DNA of 64,000 nt. Source: Xiphias gladius (taxonomy: Eukaryota; Chordata; Actinopteri; Istiophoriformes; Xiphiidae). Location: assembly GCF_016859285.1 (NCBI RefSeq), contig NC_053416.1:15394501-15458500 (forward strand), read 5' to 3'. A program made the position numbers and the translations under genes. Below are positions 24,389-35,270 of this stretch, piece after piece. Within the stretch, counting starts at the first letter, position 1. The number at the start of each line of letters is the position of its first letter. The notes under the pieces were generated by a model. It made no database searches, had not been told where the DNA came from, and worked only from the letters and a program-made list of their open reading frames with translations.

Positions 24389-27300
24389 ATGGGGGCCGAC
24401 GGCAGTAAAAACAGGAAGGTGAGTTGAGTGAGGTTCACGGTTGCTAAGGTGTGACGCACGTAGGAGGGGTGGGGGTTACTTGTTTCCATGGCGATGATTT
24501 GGTGCCCGAAATCCCCAGGCGGTAACGACGATGCCAATGCTTAGTGACTGTTTTAAATGTATTTTTGTTTTTTTTATTTTTTTAGCAGTCTAATAAAATT
24601 GCGTAGTTAACGTCAAATTCGTAGTTAAAATTACACTTAATGTTATCCCCTAAATATCTTTCCTGTTAGTTAGCCAGTGTACTCGTAATCATTACGCTTT
24701 TATTTCGAAGACGGGATCGTCACGCTTCCGGTGTTAACATCGCAAATCTATAGGCAGCTGAGCACCTTTATAAACAGTTTCGGAAATTAAATCCCAGCAC
24801 CGGCCATCTCTGGCCAGGGGTCTGTCGATGTCCCGCTGATGACAGTAAATTCAGATGAGTGACTACAGTTGTGTCCATGTGTCCCTTCATTTGGCTCAGA
24901 TGATAGCAACATCCTGCATGGCTGAGTACACACATTTTGCTCCACGGAGCTGCAGATCTGTGGTGCAGCACAGGCCCCAGGGGGAGAGGGGCCGTGTGAC
25001 CGAGTGGCTGCAGACTGGATGTACACCATGCATCTTTTTCCTTCTTGTTAAATCAAAAATGAGAGCAGGAACAGTTCAATGGAACGTATCCGTTGGCCAC
25101 TGATGCATTTTAGGGATTTTTTTCACAAGCTGAAATGTTCCCTTTCATGGTTTGCATCAAAAGTGTTGCATAATTTTTTACACATGCAGGTTCCGATTTA
25201 ATTAACAGGCGTATATAAATCCTAATAAACATTACCTTGTCTCAAACACAAGTGGGTGGCAGTCTAGTAGACATAGAGCTGCTTTTCATTTGTGTGTATG
25301 AGTCTTTTCTTTTTGCCAAATTAGTTTTACAGTAACATAAGCAGGTGCAACTCTATTAGCACTCACTAGCTAATGGGGAAAATTACATCTGCCTGTGGAT
25401 AAAAAACTAAAAACTACAAGTTTTATAAATCTGTTTTATTCATAAAATTTTTAAAGTGCTCAAAAATAAAATGCTTTATGAGAAGCAAAACACTAACGAC
25501 AAAAAGGGGCTGTATCTGCATCGCCTAGAAATGTTGGGCCCCCATTGAACGGTGCTGGGAAAAATATGGCCCCTGGATGAACCTAATTGCAAACCCCTGC
25601 AGCAGACATATGTGTGTAATTGCTTAAGTGCAGCTACAGAGTTGGAAACTGAGTTAGTCTAAGAGCTTAGGAGCTGTGTTTGCACTCAGCAGCAGCTCAG
25701 CCGTGTGTGAATATGAAGCAATGCTTAGGCAACTTTCCCTGGTTAAATAGCGAAAATAAACATATTTTTAAAAAGCTTCCCTTTGTCCCGTATGGCTTAA
25801 TACACCTCTGTTGGCTCATGAGTTACTGGCCTATGAACTCCCAAAAGGTCAAATAAAAAACCTTTGCTTTTAGCATTGCATGCCAGCTTCGATAAGTGCT
25901 GATACTTGTCCTTGCTTAACAAAAGCCCAGCAATGTCAAATGAACAGTCCCTTGACTAACACTGTTTGTCAGTTTGAGACTCTAGGAGTTGGCCCTTTAT
26001 GTTCTTGGTAGGAAATTCACATTAATTGTCTTCCCAGAAAGCACTGCCATGATCCACAGTCATTCAGGGTAATAACCCCACAGTGCTATAAGCTATCTTT
26101 CTATCTAGCTATCTATCCTGTGCCACAATTGCGTCTCGGTGTGTCCTCCTCTGTCTCCCCTACAGAGGCCCACTGAAGGGCGGGACGAAGAGCAATTCTC
26201 ATCTCGATGGCGTGGCTTCCTCTCCAGCGTGGGTCTGTCTATCCCAGCAGGCCTCTGTCGCCTGGCCCCACCTGGCCTGCGTCTGGGCCAGCGTCGAATG
26301 CTCCAAGGGAAGTCCCCTGACATCCCAGAGCACGTCCTGAGGTTGGCGGGAGTAGGCCCAGACAAGCTGAGAGCCGAGTGGAGCCTGCCGGGGTTCATTA
26401 CCATGTTCCTGCCCGAATTCCCCCACAGAACTGTGCCTGGGCACGAATACTTTCAGGTAGACCTCGATACCAACGAAGACACCAGTAATGTGTAAGGCTT
26501 GATATGATTAGACAGTACATTACTTGTGTTTTGAAATCCACCAGGTGATGGGTTACATCGCTAAAGGTTCGTTTGGACCCATTCTGAAAGTGAAGGACAA
26601 GGCCAAACAGAAAACATATGCGGTCAAAGTGAGTCTTCTGCCTGAATCTCACATTTTAAATCTGTTTATTTGAGTGATCAAAGCCATGAATGATCAGTCA
26701 GTTTATTCATTCGTAAATGTGGTATTTGCAAATACAGTAATATACAAAGTGACTATTTGTAGACCTGTAAAACACAAGGTTAAAGAAATACATTGTTTTT
26801 TGTGCTGGCAAGACTATGATAGCCTTAAAATTAACCAGAAATTTCTATTTAATGGTCAAAATTAGCCTCAAGTCAGGACCTTTAACTGTAGTCATTGAGG
26901 CCTTTTACATTCAAACTTGTTGTAGTAAACTGTAACTGTGTAATAAGGATTTTTGTCCAACTCATTATCATTACAGTCCTGTGTGAGTCCTATGAAGTCT
27001 TATTTCATCTCAGTATTTTTGTCGGTCAACAGGTTATACCTAAATCAGAGATTCTGAGACTTGGGGTCTTGGAGCAGTCAAAAGAAGAAGTTATAGTCCA
27101 AGTAAGTACCAAGAACAGGCCTTTAAAATCATTGAGTGTTTGTAGATTTGGGAAGGAATGACGTCTTGAAAGTTTTTAGACATTGATAAACTGTATGCCT
27201 TTAAAAATACTTTTTTTTTTTTGGAAATAGTTGAGTTTTGTTTTGTTTTTTTAATGAAGAAAGTTGCCGGGAGACATAAAGCCAATCAATGGCTCAGACC

Positions 27301-29753
27301 CAGCACAGGGGGCCCCCTCCTCAGCGGAATAATGTGAAGCCAATCAACATCTCTCTGACCCAGGGGGGTCTACTTTTAAATTGTTTTATGTTTTCAAAAA
27401 CCAAAGGTTACTAAAGTATACAAACATACGGACTTCTCTTTGGTCGATGGCCAGAAGTGAGATTTTCCAGGTTGACCTTTGACCTTTCCCCGCAGCGTCA
27501 GGTGCGCCACCCATTTGTCCATGACCTCCAGGACTGCTGGCAGACACAGCACCACCTCTACATTAGTGAGTCAGCCAGAGACCAGTAACCCAATCCAACC
27601 CAGATCCACTGTCTAAAACCCCTCACTCCACTTTATTTCACCACAATACTGGTAGTCTTATCCAGGATCTACCCACAATCCCCAACCCAACACCTAGAAC
27701 ATGAGGAACAAAATACAAAGAGCTTCCTATCAAGTCTTTTTAATTCTTTTTGCTTGTACAGCACCTGGAGACACAGACTTTACCGAACCCCTACAACCCC
27801 AAACTACCACTGCCTGTGCATCCTGTGGCTGCTTTGCCCCCTTTTCTTCTCCTTTAGAGCATTTACCCTTTTTTTCCAAATCAGTCACTGACTCAGAAAG
27901 TGTGACCCAGTTTGTTTGCTTCCCCACCCCCTGTGGAAAGAGAGTGTCTTAGCCCGGGGACCAGATGTTTGAACGCTGCTGCAGCTCAACACGGAATACA
28001 TGTGTCACGTTCAAAAATAAGGACGTCCCTGTTTGCTTAAACACTGAATCATCACTGAATCACATCTTTTAAGTCATAAATATAGAAATGGAGCATAAGC
28101 GTCGCTGAACATTTTCCTTGCTTCTCATGTTGACTTGTGTAACAGCGATCGAAAAAAATTACTATCTCCAATTAGAGAGGGGTGATCCATTATTCCGGAC
28201 ACACACACCTATACACTTGTGCACACCCAACCCACTTTGTGTCTTTATTTTTCAGAAGTGTGTCATTGGCAGACCGGCCAAAAACAGCCTAAAGTAAATT
28301 GCCTTTGTTTGGTTTGTAGAGGAAGATACTACAGTTTTTCACTGGCCTCCCTTCCAGATTACACTCCCTTTTCCTAACTTCTTTCACCAGTGTGTGTTCC
28401 ACACCCCGCTGACCTTCCCCACCCATCTACACCTCACATTACATGACAGAGGCATGTTTTGATACTGTGTCTGCTCCTGCAGTGTGCGACTACTGCAGCA
28501 CCGGAGACCTGTACACCTATTGGCAGATGATTGGTCAGTTCACAGAGGACACAGTGCGAGTGTTTGCAGCGGAGTTGGGATGTGCGATCGGTGAGTACGC
28601 TCCAGGGATATTAACAGAAGTGGTTCAGCCCACTCACATACAGTGGCAGGAAAAAGCAAACCCTTTGGAATTACCTGCATTGATGTACAAATGTTTGTAT
28701 CAACATGTGGCCAGATCTTTATCTACGTTACAATTATGACCTAACACAATTTATTTTAACTAATAACAAACAAATCATTGTATCGTTCTTGTCCATATTG
28801 AATACATCACTCAAACATTCACAGTATAGGATGGAATAAATATGTGAACCCCTGAGCTGTAAACAGGGCACCGCATACCAACGTTAAAACATTGCTCCCA
28901 AATTAGGTTCAACTAGTTATTAAATCCAAGGGTTCACTTGCTTTTTCCACCAGCACTGTGAATGCTTAATGGGTGTGTTCAGTAAGCACACAGAAGATTA
29001 TCATCATTTGTGTGCTATTAGCTTAAGCACATTGTGTTTGTCTATACTTGTGACTTAAATGAAGAACAAATCACATTAAATGCAGAAAACCGGGTAATTC
29101 CAAAGGGCTCACATACTTTTTCTTGCCACTGCACTGATACACCTCCCCTTTCTCCTCAAATAAGATTAGATCAGACTTGTCTACATGAAAGTTTCCACAG
29201 TTATGTAATTGTGAGTAATTATAAAAGGGCATCTAATTAAAATGAGATGAGCTCTCAAAGGATCTCCCTCAGCAACAAGGCAGTGCCAGCCTTTTTAATA
29301 TGCCAGTAGGAAGACAGAGTGGTGGATTTGAAACATGTTTACTGGGTGTTATATTTTTGTTCTTCTTTGCCGTCTTTTCACAGGCTTCCTGCATGACTTT
29401 GGGATCATCCACAGAGATGTGAAGGTAAAAGAGGATGGTAATAGGTAAAAGTTTGGGACCAAAATGATTAGTAGTACAAAATGCAAACAAATGCATTTCT
29501 ATTTAACAAAGATTACAGACAACAGAGGCTGAATGCTTTATAATTTATAGGTTTTTAAACACGGATCTCAAGGTTGTGATGTTTGACCCAGATTCATTAA
29601 CATAAAATATTAATGAATATAATATAATCTGTCAGCACACATTGTTAATTCCTGAATTCCTGTTTGTTAGTCGGTTCATTGATGCATACTTGTGTTTAAC
29701 CCATTCAAAAAAATCTGTTGCTACATTTATATTTTATTGATGGAGAATTCTAT

Positions 29754-29791
<38 letters not shown>

Positions 29792-31666
29792 AATAAGAAA
29801 TCCAAGGCTCAGGAAAATAAGCTACGAGGTTCTTCTTCTTAGTAAAGTTAATTGAGTTCAGTGAGTGGTGGTGAATATGGATGGGTGTAATTAAGTAATT
29901 CAGTCTTTTTGGTACTTCTTTGCAGATGGAAAATATCCTGCTGACAGACAACGGTGAGTAAAAACTTGTCCCCAGCAGAGAGCAGCATAGCTCTGGTGTG
30001 CAAGAGAAGCACAGAACCTTCCAGAGAACATCCTGACTCTGCACAGCTGTCAGTCAATAACACCTTAATGCAAACAGTACATCTGTTAGCACGGACAGGG
30101 GACAGCCTGTGTATCCAATTACATGCACTAAGGAGATCAGATTATGATGGGAATATTGACATGTTTTACATCAGTTGTAACTGCATCAATACGAAGAATC
30201 CTAATTCAGAGCCTCAGGTCACGTGTTCATAATGATGTAGAGAAAAATGGTCTGTTCTAGGACACCTCCGCTTAGCTGACTTTGGTTTGTCCCGTCGCCT
30301 GGAAAGAGGAGGACGAGCCTTTACTATTTGTGGAACAATCCAATACATGGGTGAGAAATAAACCGAATCCACCTCTGTAGCTAATTCCTGCCAGAGTCAC
30401 AGATGCTTGGACACATTAACAGACTAATACTTGGTGCATTTATTAATATATTTATGCACAAATATATAGTAAATATATAGTACTTCCTGTGCTGTGAACA
30501 TGCACTGTCTGCTCTGCAGCCCCAGAGGTGCTGAGTGGCGGGCCCTATAACCACGCAGCTGATTGGTGGTCGCTGGGAATTCTGCTTTTCTCATTGGTGA
30601 CTGGGAAGGTGAGCTCTTGTCGCCAGTGGGCTCGGCGTGTCTTGCATGATAAGCTGATATTACTCACAATTACTCCTCCGCTGACGTAGCTGAGCTTGAA
30701 TTTTGATGCATAATTTTGATGTTTCATGAGGTAATTTCACACATTTTTTCGGGGTATCCCAGGGTACGAGCAAGTTCTGAGAAGAGCTTGACAACATTTG
30801 TAATGTAATTATCTAAATTTAAAGGGCTCAAGTTGGTTTCTTTAGTTATGTTCTGCAATGCAAAAGTGTGAAATCTTTCAAATTTCTAAAAATGGAAACA
30901 CCCTAAATTATTGTACCTCCATCCGTCCTCAGTTCCCTGTGCCTCCAGAACCAGACCACTGCAGCATGCTGAGGAAAGTGAGGGGCTTTCCCTACGAAAT
31001 GCCCCTTAGCTTCACCCCCCCATTTGCCTTGCTAATAACTGAGGTAATTACACAAACTGCAATCATTTTGCTCCAAAACACTAAATCTGCACTACTGACT
31101 ATTCGACTACGTGCACCAGGATTTAGGTATGTCTAGTCTGATATTGTGACCTACACCCATTTTTCTGTCCAGCTTTTGTGCAAGACTCCCTGCCGCCGTC
31201 TGAGGACCCTTGATCGTTTCAAGCGTCAAACCTTCCTCCATGGCATAACTTTTGACCTTGCCCTGCTGCAGCGCCAGCCTATGGAGGTAACTGGTGCATG
31301 TCGGGATTTAGTCAGTGTGGTTGCTCCCTCTCTAAGTTCCAACATTTGTCAGACTGTTGAAAAAATGTTCAATATGCAAGCAAAGTGAAGTGATTTATTT
31401 ATTTTTTTTCCCTCACTGTCCCTTTCCAGGTGATTCTGGAGCTGAGAGAGAGACCAGACCGAGCCGCCAAAGCTCGACGAGGACTCACTTTGTCTCTGCA
31501 GCCTCTGAAAGGCTTCGACTATGACTCACTCCTTAGCCCTCCAGCCACACCAGACGCACAGTTGGATGCCAACCCACAAACTCACACTGTTGCACCGCTG
31601 CCCGGCCCGGCACTCACACTGCAGACTGCTCAGGAAAAAGGTCCAGGCAAAGAAGTGTTTGTGTGA
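24389..31666 (+). CDS. rskr: Ribosomal protein S6 kinase-related protein (RSKR / SGK494)
   Basis: Thirteen coding exons: 24389-24418, 26166-26456, 26545-26628, 27033-27101, 27496-27565, 28483-28590, 29384-29424, 29926-29953, 30261-30350, 30520-30608, 30933-31043, 31173-31286 and 31430-31666, giving 453 residues. The kinase domain starts near 108: glycine loop KGSFG (114-118), ATP-binding lysine in YAVK (Lys135), catalytic HRDVK (227-231, Asp229), DFG (247-249), a likely activation-loop Thr in AFTICGT (260-266) and APE (271-273). All catalytic residues are present, so an active Ser/Thr kinase is predicted. The order of motifs and the ICGT loop place it with AGC kinases near RSK. The first exon encodes only [10 protein letters not shown], a strong N-myristoylation signal (Gly2, Ser6, Lys7). 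A basic-hydrophobic N-terminal region precedes the kinase domain. The last exon encodes a Pro-rich tail without the usual RSK hydrophobic motif. Substrates are unknown. Its place next to aldoc and pigs matches the mammalian orthologue. Confidence 0.85.
24419..26165 (+). other. rskr: rskr intron 1
   Basis: A long intron separating the tiny myristoylation exon from the rest. AT-rich, with a short (CTAT)n run near 26095-26117 just before the acceptor. No repeat family or second gene recognised. Confidence 0.5.
28641..29131. mobile_element. Non-autonomous DNA transposon (MITE) in rskr intron 6, nested inverted repeats
   Basis: The left end CAGTGGCAGGAAAAAGC (28641) and right end CTTTTTCTTGCCACTG (to 29131) form inverted repeats of about 35 bases that also share CCCTTTGGAATTACC. 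A second inverted pair lies inside: TTCACAGTATAGGATGGAAT at 28818 and its partner ending CCACCAGCACTGTGAA at 28962. A TA dinucleotide precedes the left end; the right flank reads CA. The ends resemble a Tc1/mariner-type MITE family common in fish. There is no transposase. Confidence 0.6.
29756..29788. repeat. (AAT)n microsatellite in rskr intron 7
   Basis: An uninterrupted run of about ten AAT units. Confidence 0.9.
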
Positions 31667-33850
31667 TGGACTTTGCGTTTACAGTATGATTACTAACACA
31701 CTAAAGGTAAATGCCTGCATAAATGTACTTCCGCACACTTATTCACCCTTACACACAGGTGTGGTGCGCCTTGTCTTATTTAGAAAAAGCCAAAACGGCT
31801 GATTATGATTTAATTTGATATATAGTTTAGAAGGGAATGATTCCATTGAGTGAAAAACCCCACTTCCCCACTTGTATTGGAAAGTTTTATCTTTTTTTGT
31901 GATGTACTGGGCACTGTTTTTTTTCTTTTTCTTTTTTTTTTGACTTGTTTGCCTTTTTCCAATGAGCACCTTTTCAAGCCTTCTGTATTTGCTCAACACT
32001 TGTGCAAGAAAGATTGCGCTATTGTCCATCTACTTGTAGTTTTTCAGTGACTGGTCATGGTTGCCCTGTTAGCACATAATATACAACTGCTATCAAATTC
32101 ACCCCACATGGAAAAGTGCACCAAATTTCTTTCTTTCTTTTTTTTTTCTTACAAGTTATGTGTAGTTAAGTAGACAACCAAAACCCTTCTGCCTTTGCTT
32201 TAATATTGAACGATTATGAAAGCATTTAGGCAGAAGTAGACAGAAGAAACTCCTTGCCTCATTCAACAGAATGAGGCAAGGAGTTATGTTGTGACAACCT
32301 TTCCCAAACTTGACCTTTACTGCCTAAATTCTGTTGCAGCAGAAACATCTCTTTTCCTGTACTATGTAAAACTTATCCAAGCATCACGACATCAGATCAG
32401 AGACGGGTACACCCTCAATGTCTACTTTATTATTTATAATCTGCAACTCAGGGGAGCGCTCACTGATTTTCCCAAGTCAGGCTTGAATTGGAGCCCAAGA
32501 TGGCACCCAGCTGTACAGATCTGAGCTGGGACTGTAAGGTTTGAATGAACAACAGTATTGTTTACCTCCACTTGACATTTTGATAGATACAGGGCTTTTT
32601 CTATTGTCCAAGGCTGCCGTAACTCTAGCTAGTAATCAAACCTACATGCACTTACCTGATCATCAGATTATATTGTGATTTTTTGCCCTGATGTGTACCC
32701 TGAATGCCTCACATGTGGGATCCTGAGCTTGCTTTTTTTGTCACAAAAGTAATTATTTATAAATTCCTCTTTACAAAAGTTTATATGAACATTTTGGATG
32801 CTATTTGTTGTTATATGTTATGTTACAATGTATTTTTGTAATTACCATGTAGCACCGATGGAATATTAAACTCTTACTGTACAGCGATCTGCTGATTTTG
32901 TCTGCATTTGATTGCTTGAAGAAGAGAGACAAAGAGAAATAGTTTTCAACTATAATATATTTCAGTCAGTAATATGTTGAAAATCCTGCTTCTCTTTTTA
33001 TAGCATGCCTGTGTTTGGTTAAGAAATCACATTTTTTTAAAGTATCCAGTAGTGGACATTTTTATTAAGTTTGTACTGTATTTAAGTACAGTTTAAACAA
33101 CTGATAACTTTATTCAACAAATAACAGCACACAGCACATCAGGCACAAAACAAGTACACAACACATTACAGATGAGCTGATAAAATTAAAAAGGTACATA
33201 CATATTTATAAAACAAGGGATAAAAGCAAAACTAATCCAGAAAGAGTGTCGGGAACCTAAAAACTTCCAATTATCTATGTAAATACATTAAAAAAGTTAA
33301 CAACATAAACAGATTGGTTACTTATATTGTCGTAACAACTAATAATAGCTGCAAGACTGCAAACAGTGAGTAACATTAGTGGTTTTGAAAACATGAGGAT
33401 TTAAATCAGACCAAAAATATCATTGTTATATCAAAGTGGCAGAATAAATTGACAGAAGCTTCATCGGCACGACCACAAAAAGAACAAGACTTAGCTACAT
33501 CCACATTTCTTTGACTTTATTGAGAGTACACGAGTTCCAGGGTCATTTTATTTGTGCTTTGTTTTTAATCATATATGCTGACTCCACTCAAAAGTAATTC
33601 AGATGGTGCGTGTGCTCTTCCACCACACCATAACTGAAAAGTTGCAGAATCATTTTTTCCAATTTACAAAAGGGTACGCATCATTTTCAAAAGTACACTT
33701 TTTGACGCTATAGTTTAACGCTAGGGAGAATTAAGATCTGTATATATATATATATTTTTTTTTTACCAAAGTACGAGCTTCCACAGTTTGACTTGCTTTT
33801 GTCTTTTAGACTCTTTTATTGAATAAATGTACTGTCTGAACTCCCTGCTA
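31667..33850. other. rskr 3' UTR and intergenic region before aldoc
   Basis: A likely 3' UTR runs to about 32.88 kb, where ATTAAA (near 32864) could end the transcript. Beyond it the DNA is AT-rich with a short (TA)n run near 33739. No exon of spag5, which I recall lying between the human rskr and aldoc orthologues, was recognised on either strand. Confidence 0.5.
32248..32285. other. Perfect 16-bp hairpin downstream of rskr
   Basis: AACTCCTTGCCTCATT at 32248-32263 is followed by the loop CAACAG and its exact reverse complement to 32285. It lies 580 bases past the rskr stop, before the candidate poly(A) signal, and so probably in the 3' UTR. The RNA would form a stable stem. No mature miRNA is recognised. 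Confidence 0.7.
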
Positions 33851-33879
33851 AAGTTGCCGAATCATGCTGCATTCACGCT

Positions 33880-34079
33880 CTGAGTCGTGACGCTGCCCGG
33901 CGCGTGCGCGATAGCGCCCCGTCGTCGTCGCGTCACGTGACGCAGAGGCGCGAGCTCCGCCCCCGGGTCGAGGCTTTTCTAAAGGGTCACGTTGCGCTGC
34001 CGCAGTATCACAGGAGACCGTCTCGCATCCTCCGCACAACGCCCGCCCGCTCTCTGCCCGTTCGGACGCCCGTCAGCAG
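33880..34079 (+). promoter_or_regulatory. aldoc: aldoc CpG promoter and non-coding first exon
   Basis: A strongly CpG-rich island begins abruptly near 33880. TCACGTGA at 33933-33940 is a palindromic E-box (USF/MITF/TFE type) and contains the ACGTG core of a hypoxia response element. CCGCCCC at about 33958 is a GC box. A first exon without an ATG ends at 34079 (GTCAGCAG followed by GTAAGAAC) and would splice to 40664, five bases before the aldolase ATG. An untranslated first exon and a long first intron are usual for vertebrate aldolase genes. Confidence 0.6.
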
Positions 34080-34175
34080 GTAAGAACCGCCGCTCGTCTG
34101 GTCAGCGGGACACCTGCGGAACCCTCTGCGTTGTGTTACTGAACATACTCAGAAGATGATAATACTGATGAGGAC

Positions 34176-34203
34176 GATGATGATGATGATGATGATGATG
34201 ATG
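34176..34203. repeat. (GAT)n microsatellite
   Basis: About nine ATG/GAT units in aldoc intron 1. Confidence 0.9.
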
Positions 34204-34419
34204 CTCTGCACAACCTAGACCCAACTTCACCTTCCTCGCTAGTTTCTCGTGAATCAGTAACTACAGCTAATTAATAGCTACAATTGGTACCCGTGGCACT
34301 AAATGGCGTCGTCTCCTTCGACAGAAAGCCAATAAAAGTCGTCGACGTCTTCAACAAATCCGTTTAAAGTTGCGCATTTCAACACATCATCGAAATACGC
34401 AACAGGAAGAGACGCTAAA

Positions 34420-34435
34420 ATGGTGACCTTCAAGG
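34420..34435 (+). CDS. aldoc: Possible alternative coding first exon of aldoc
   Basis: ATG at 34420 begins MVTFK and reaches a good donor (CAAGG followed by GTGAGC) in the right phase. Joined to 40664 it reads MVTFKAT and then the normal MTHQYPAL with no stop. The surrounding 150 bases are CpG-rich and contain CCAATAAAAG, a possible TATA-like word. It may be a second promoter giving a seven-residue N-terminal extension, or a chance arrangement. Confidence 0.3.
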
Positions 34436-34779
34436 GTGAGCCCGTCGCGTCTGCTTCCAGTTTAAACACACTCGACGAACTCTCCCGTTTTACACGTTTT
34501 AACTGTAAGATCGATGGTAGTTTACTGTGTTTTTAGGGCCGCAGTGGTAGGTGATGACGGAGGGTGGCAGTGGGGAAGTGGCCTGGCAGTGTGTATCTGA
34601 GCCTAAGCACGTAGACATCCTCTGCTGTGATGGGAGGCGGATGTATGAGTAATTCATTCAAAGAAATGGAGTATCTCTTGCTGCAGCACGTACCTGTGTA
34701 TTTTACCACCAGGCTTCGTCCTATATATACGTCCATATATATGTATTTAATTTACTTGTATAGATGAAATTATTCGTCC

Positions 34780-35270
34780 ATTACTTGATTAAGCAAAAAC
34801 GCTGATTCACCCTTTCATTTTTAAGTCATTTTTGAGGAGAAAAAAAAAATCACTGGTTTCAGCTTCTCAGATGTGAATATTTTGTTGGTCAGAAAAATAA
34901 GGGGGAAAAAAGCTATTTAAATATCTCAGCTTAGTCTTTGTGAAAATGTGATGGGTATTTTCATGATAATCCATAATGAAGATAATAGTGACTTCCAGAC
35001 CTAAATTAGAGTACGTATGACAGCTGCAACTAACTGTTATTTTCAATGTCAGCTAATCTCTATTTTATTAAATGTTTTTGGTTGCAAAATGTCACAAAAT
35101 AATTTAAAAATATCCACATCCCAAAGATATATTCAATTTTAAGAGGCTGGAAGCTGTGAACTTTTGGCACCCTTGCTTAAATGATTAATTGAATATTATA
35201 GTATTTGACTATTCATTTTCTGTTGATCATCTAATTTATTAATTGGCAAATTGTTTTAGCTTTAGAGTAT
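34780..35270. repeat. AT-rich dispersed MITE-like repeat, copies 2 and 3
   Basis: 34780-34985 carries AAGTCATTTTTGAGGAG and CAGCTTCTCAGATGTGAATA, matching the copy at 14204. 35020-35270 is the opposite orientation, opening CAGCTGCAACTAACTGTTAT and closing with TCTGTTGATCATCTAATT and GTTTTAGCTTTAG. The two may be one rearranged element or two insertions. Confidence 0.5.

Noticed and set aside
26105-26444. Long open frames on the minus strand opposite rskr exon 2
   Set aside because: They are antisense shadows of a GC-rich coding exon: the + strand frame has correct splice sites and joins the kinase domain in phase, while the minus frames resemble no protein.
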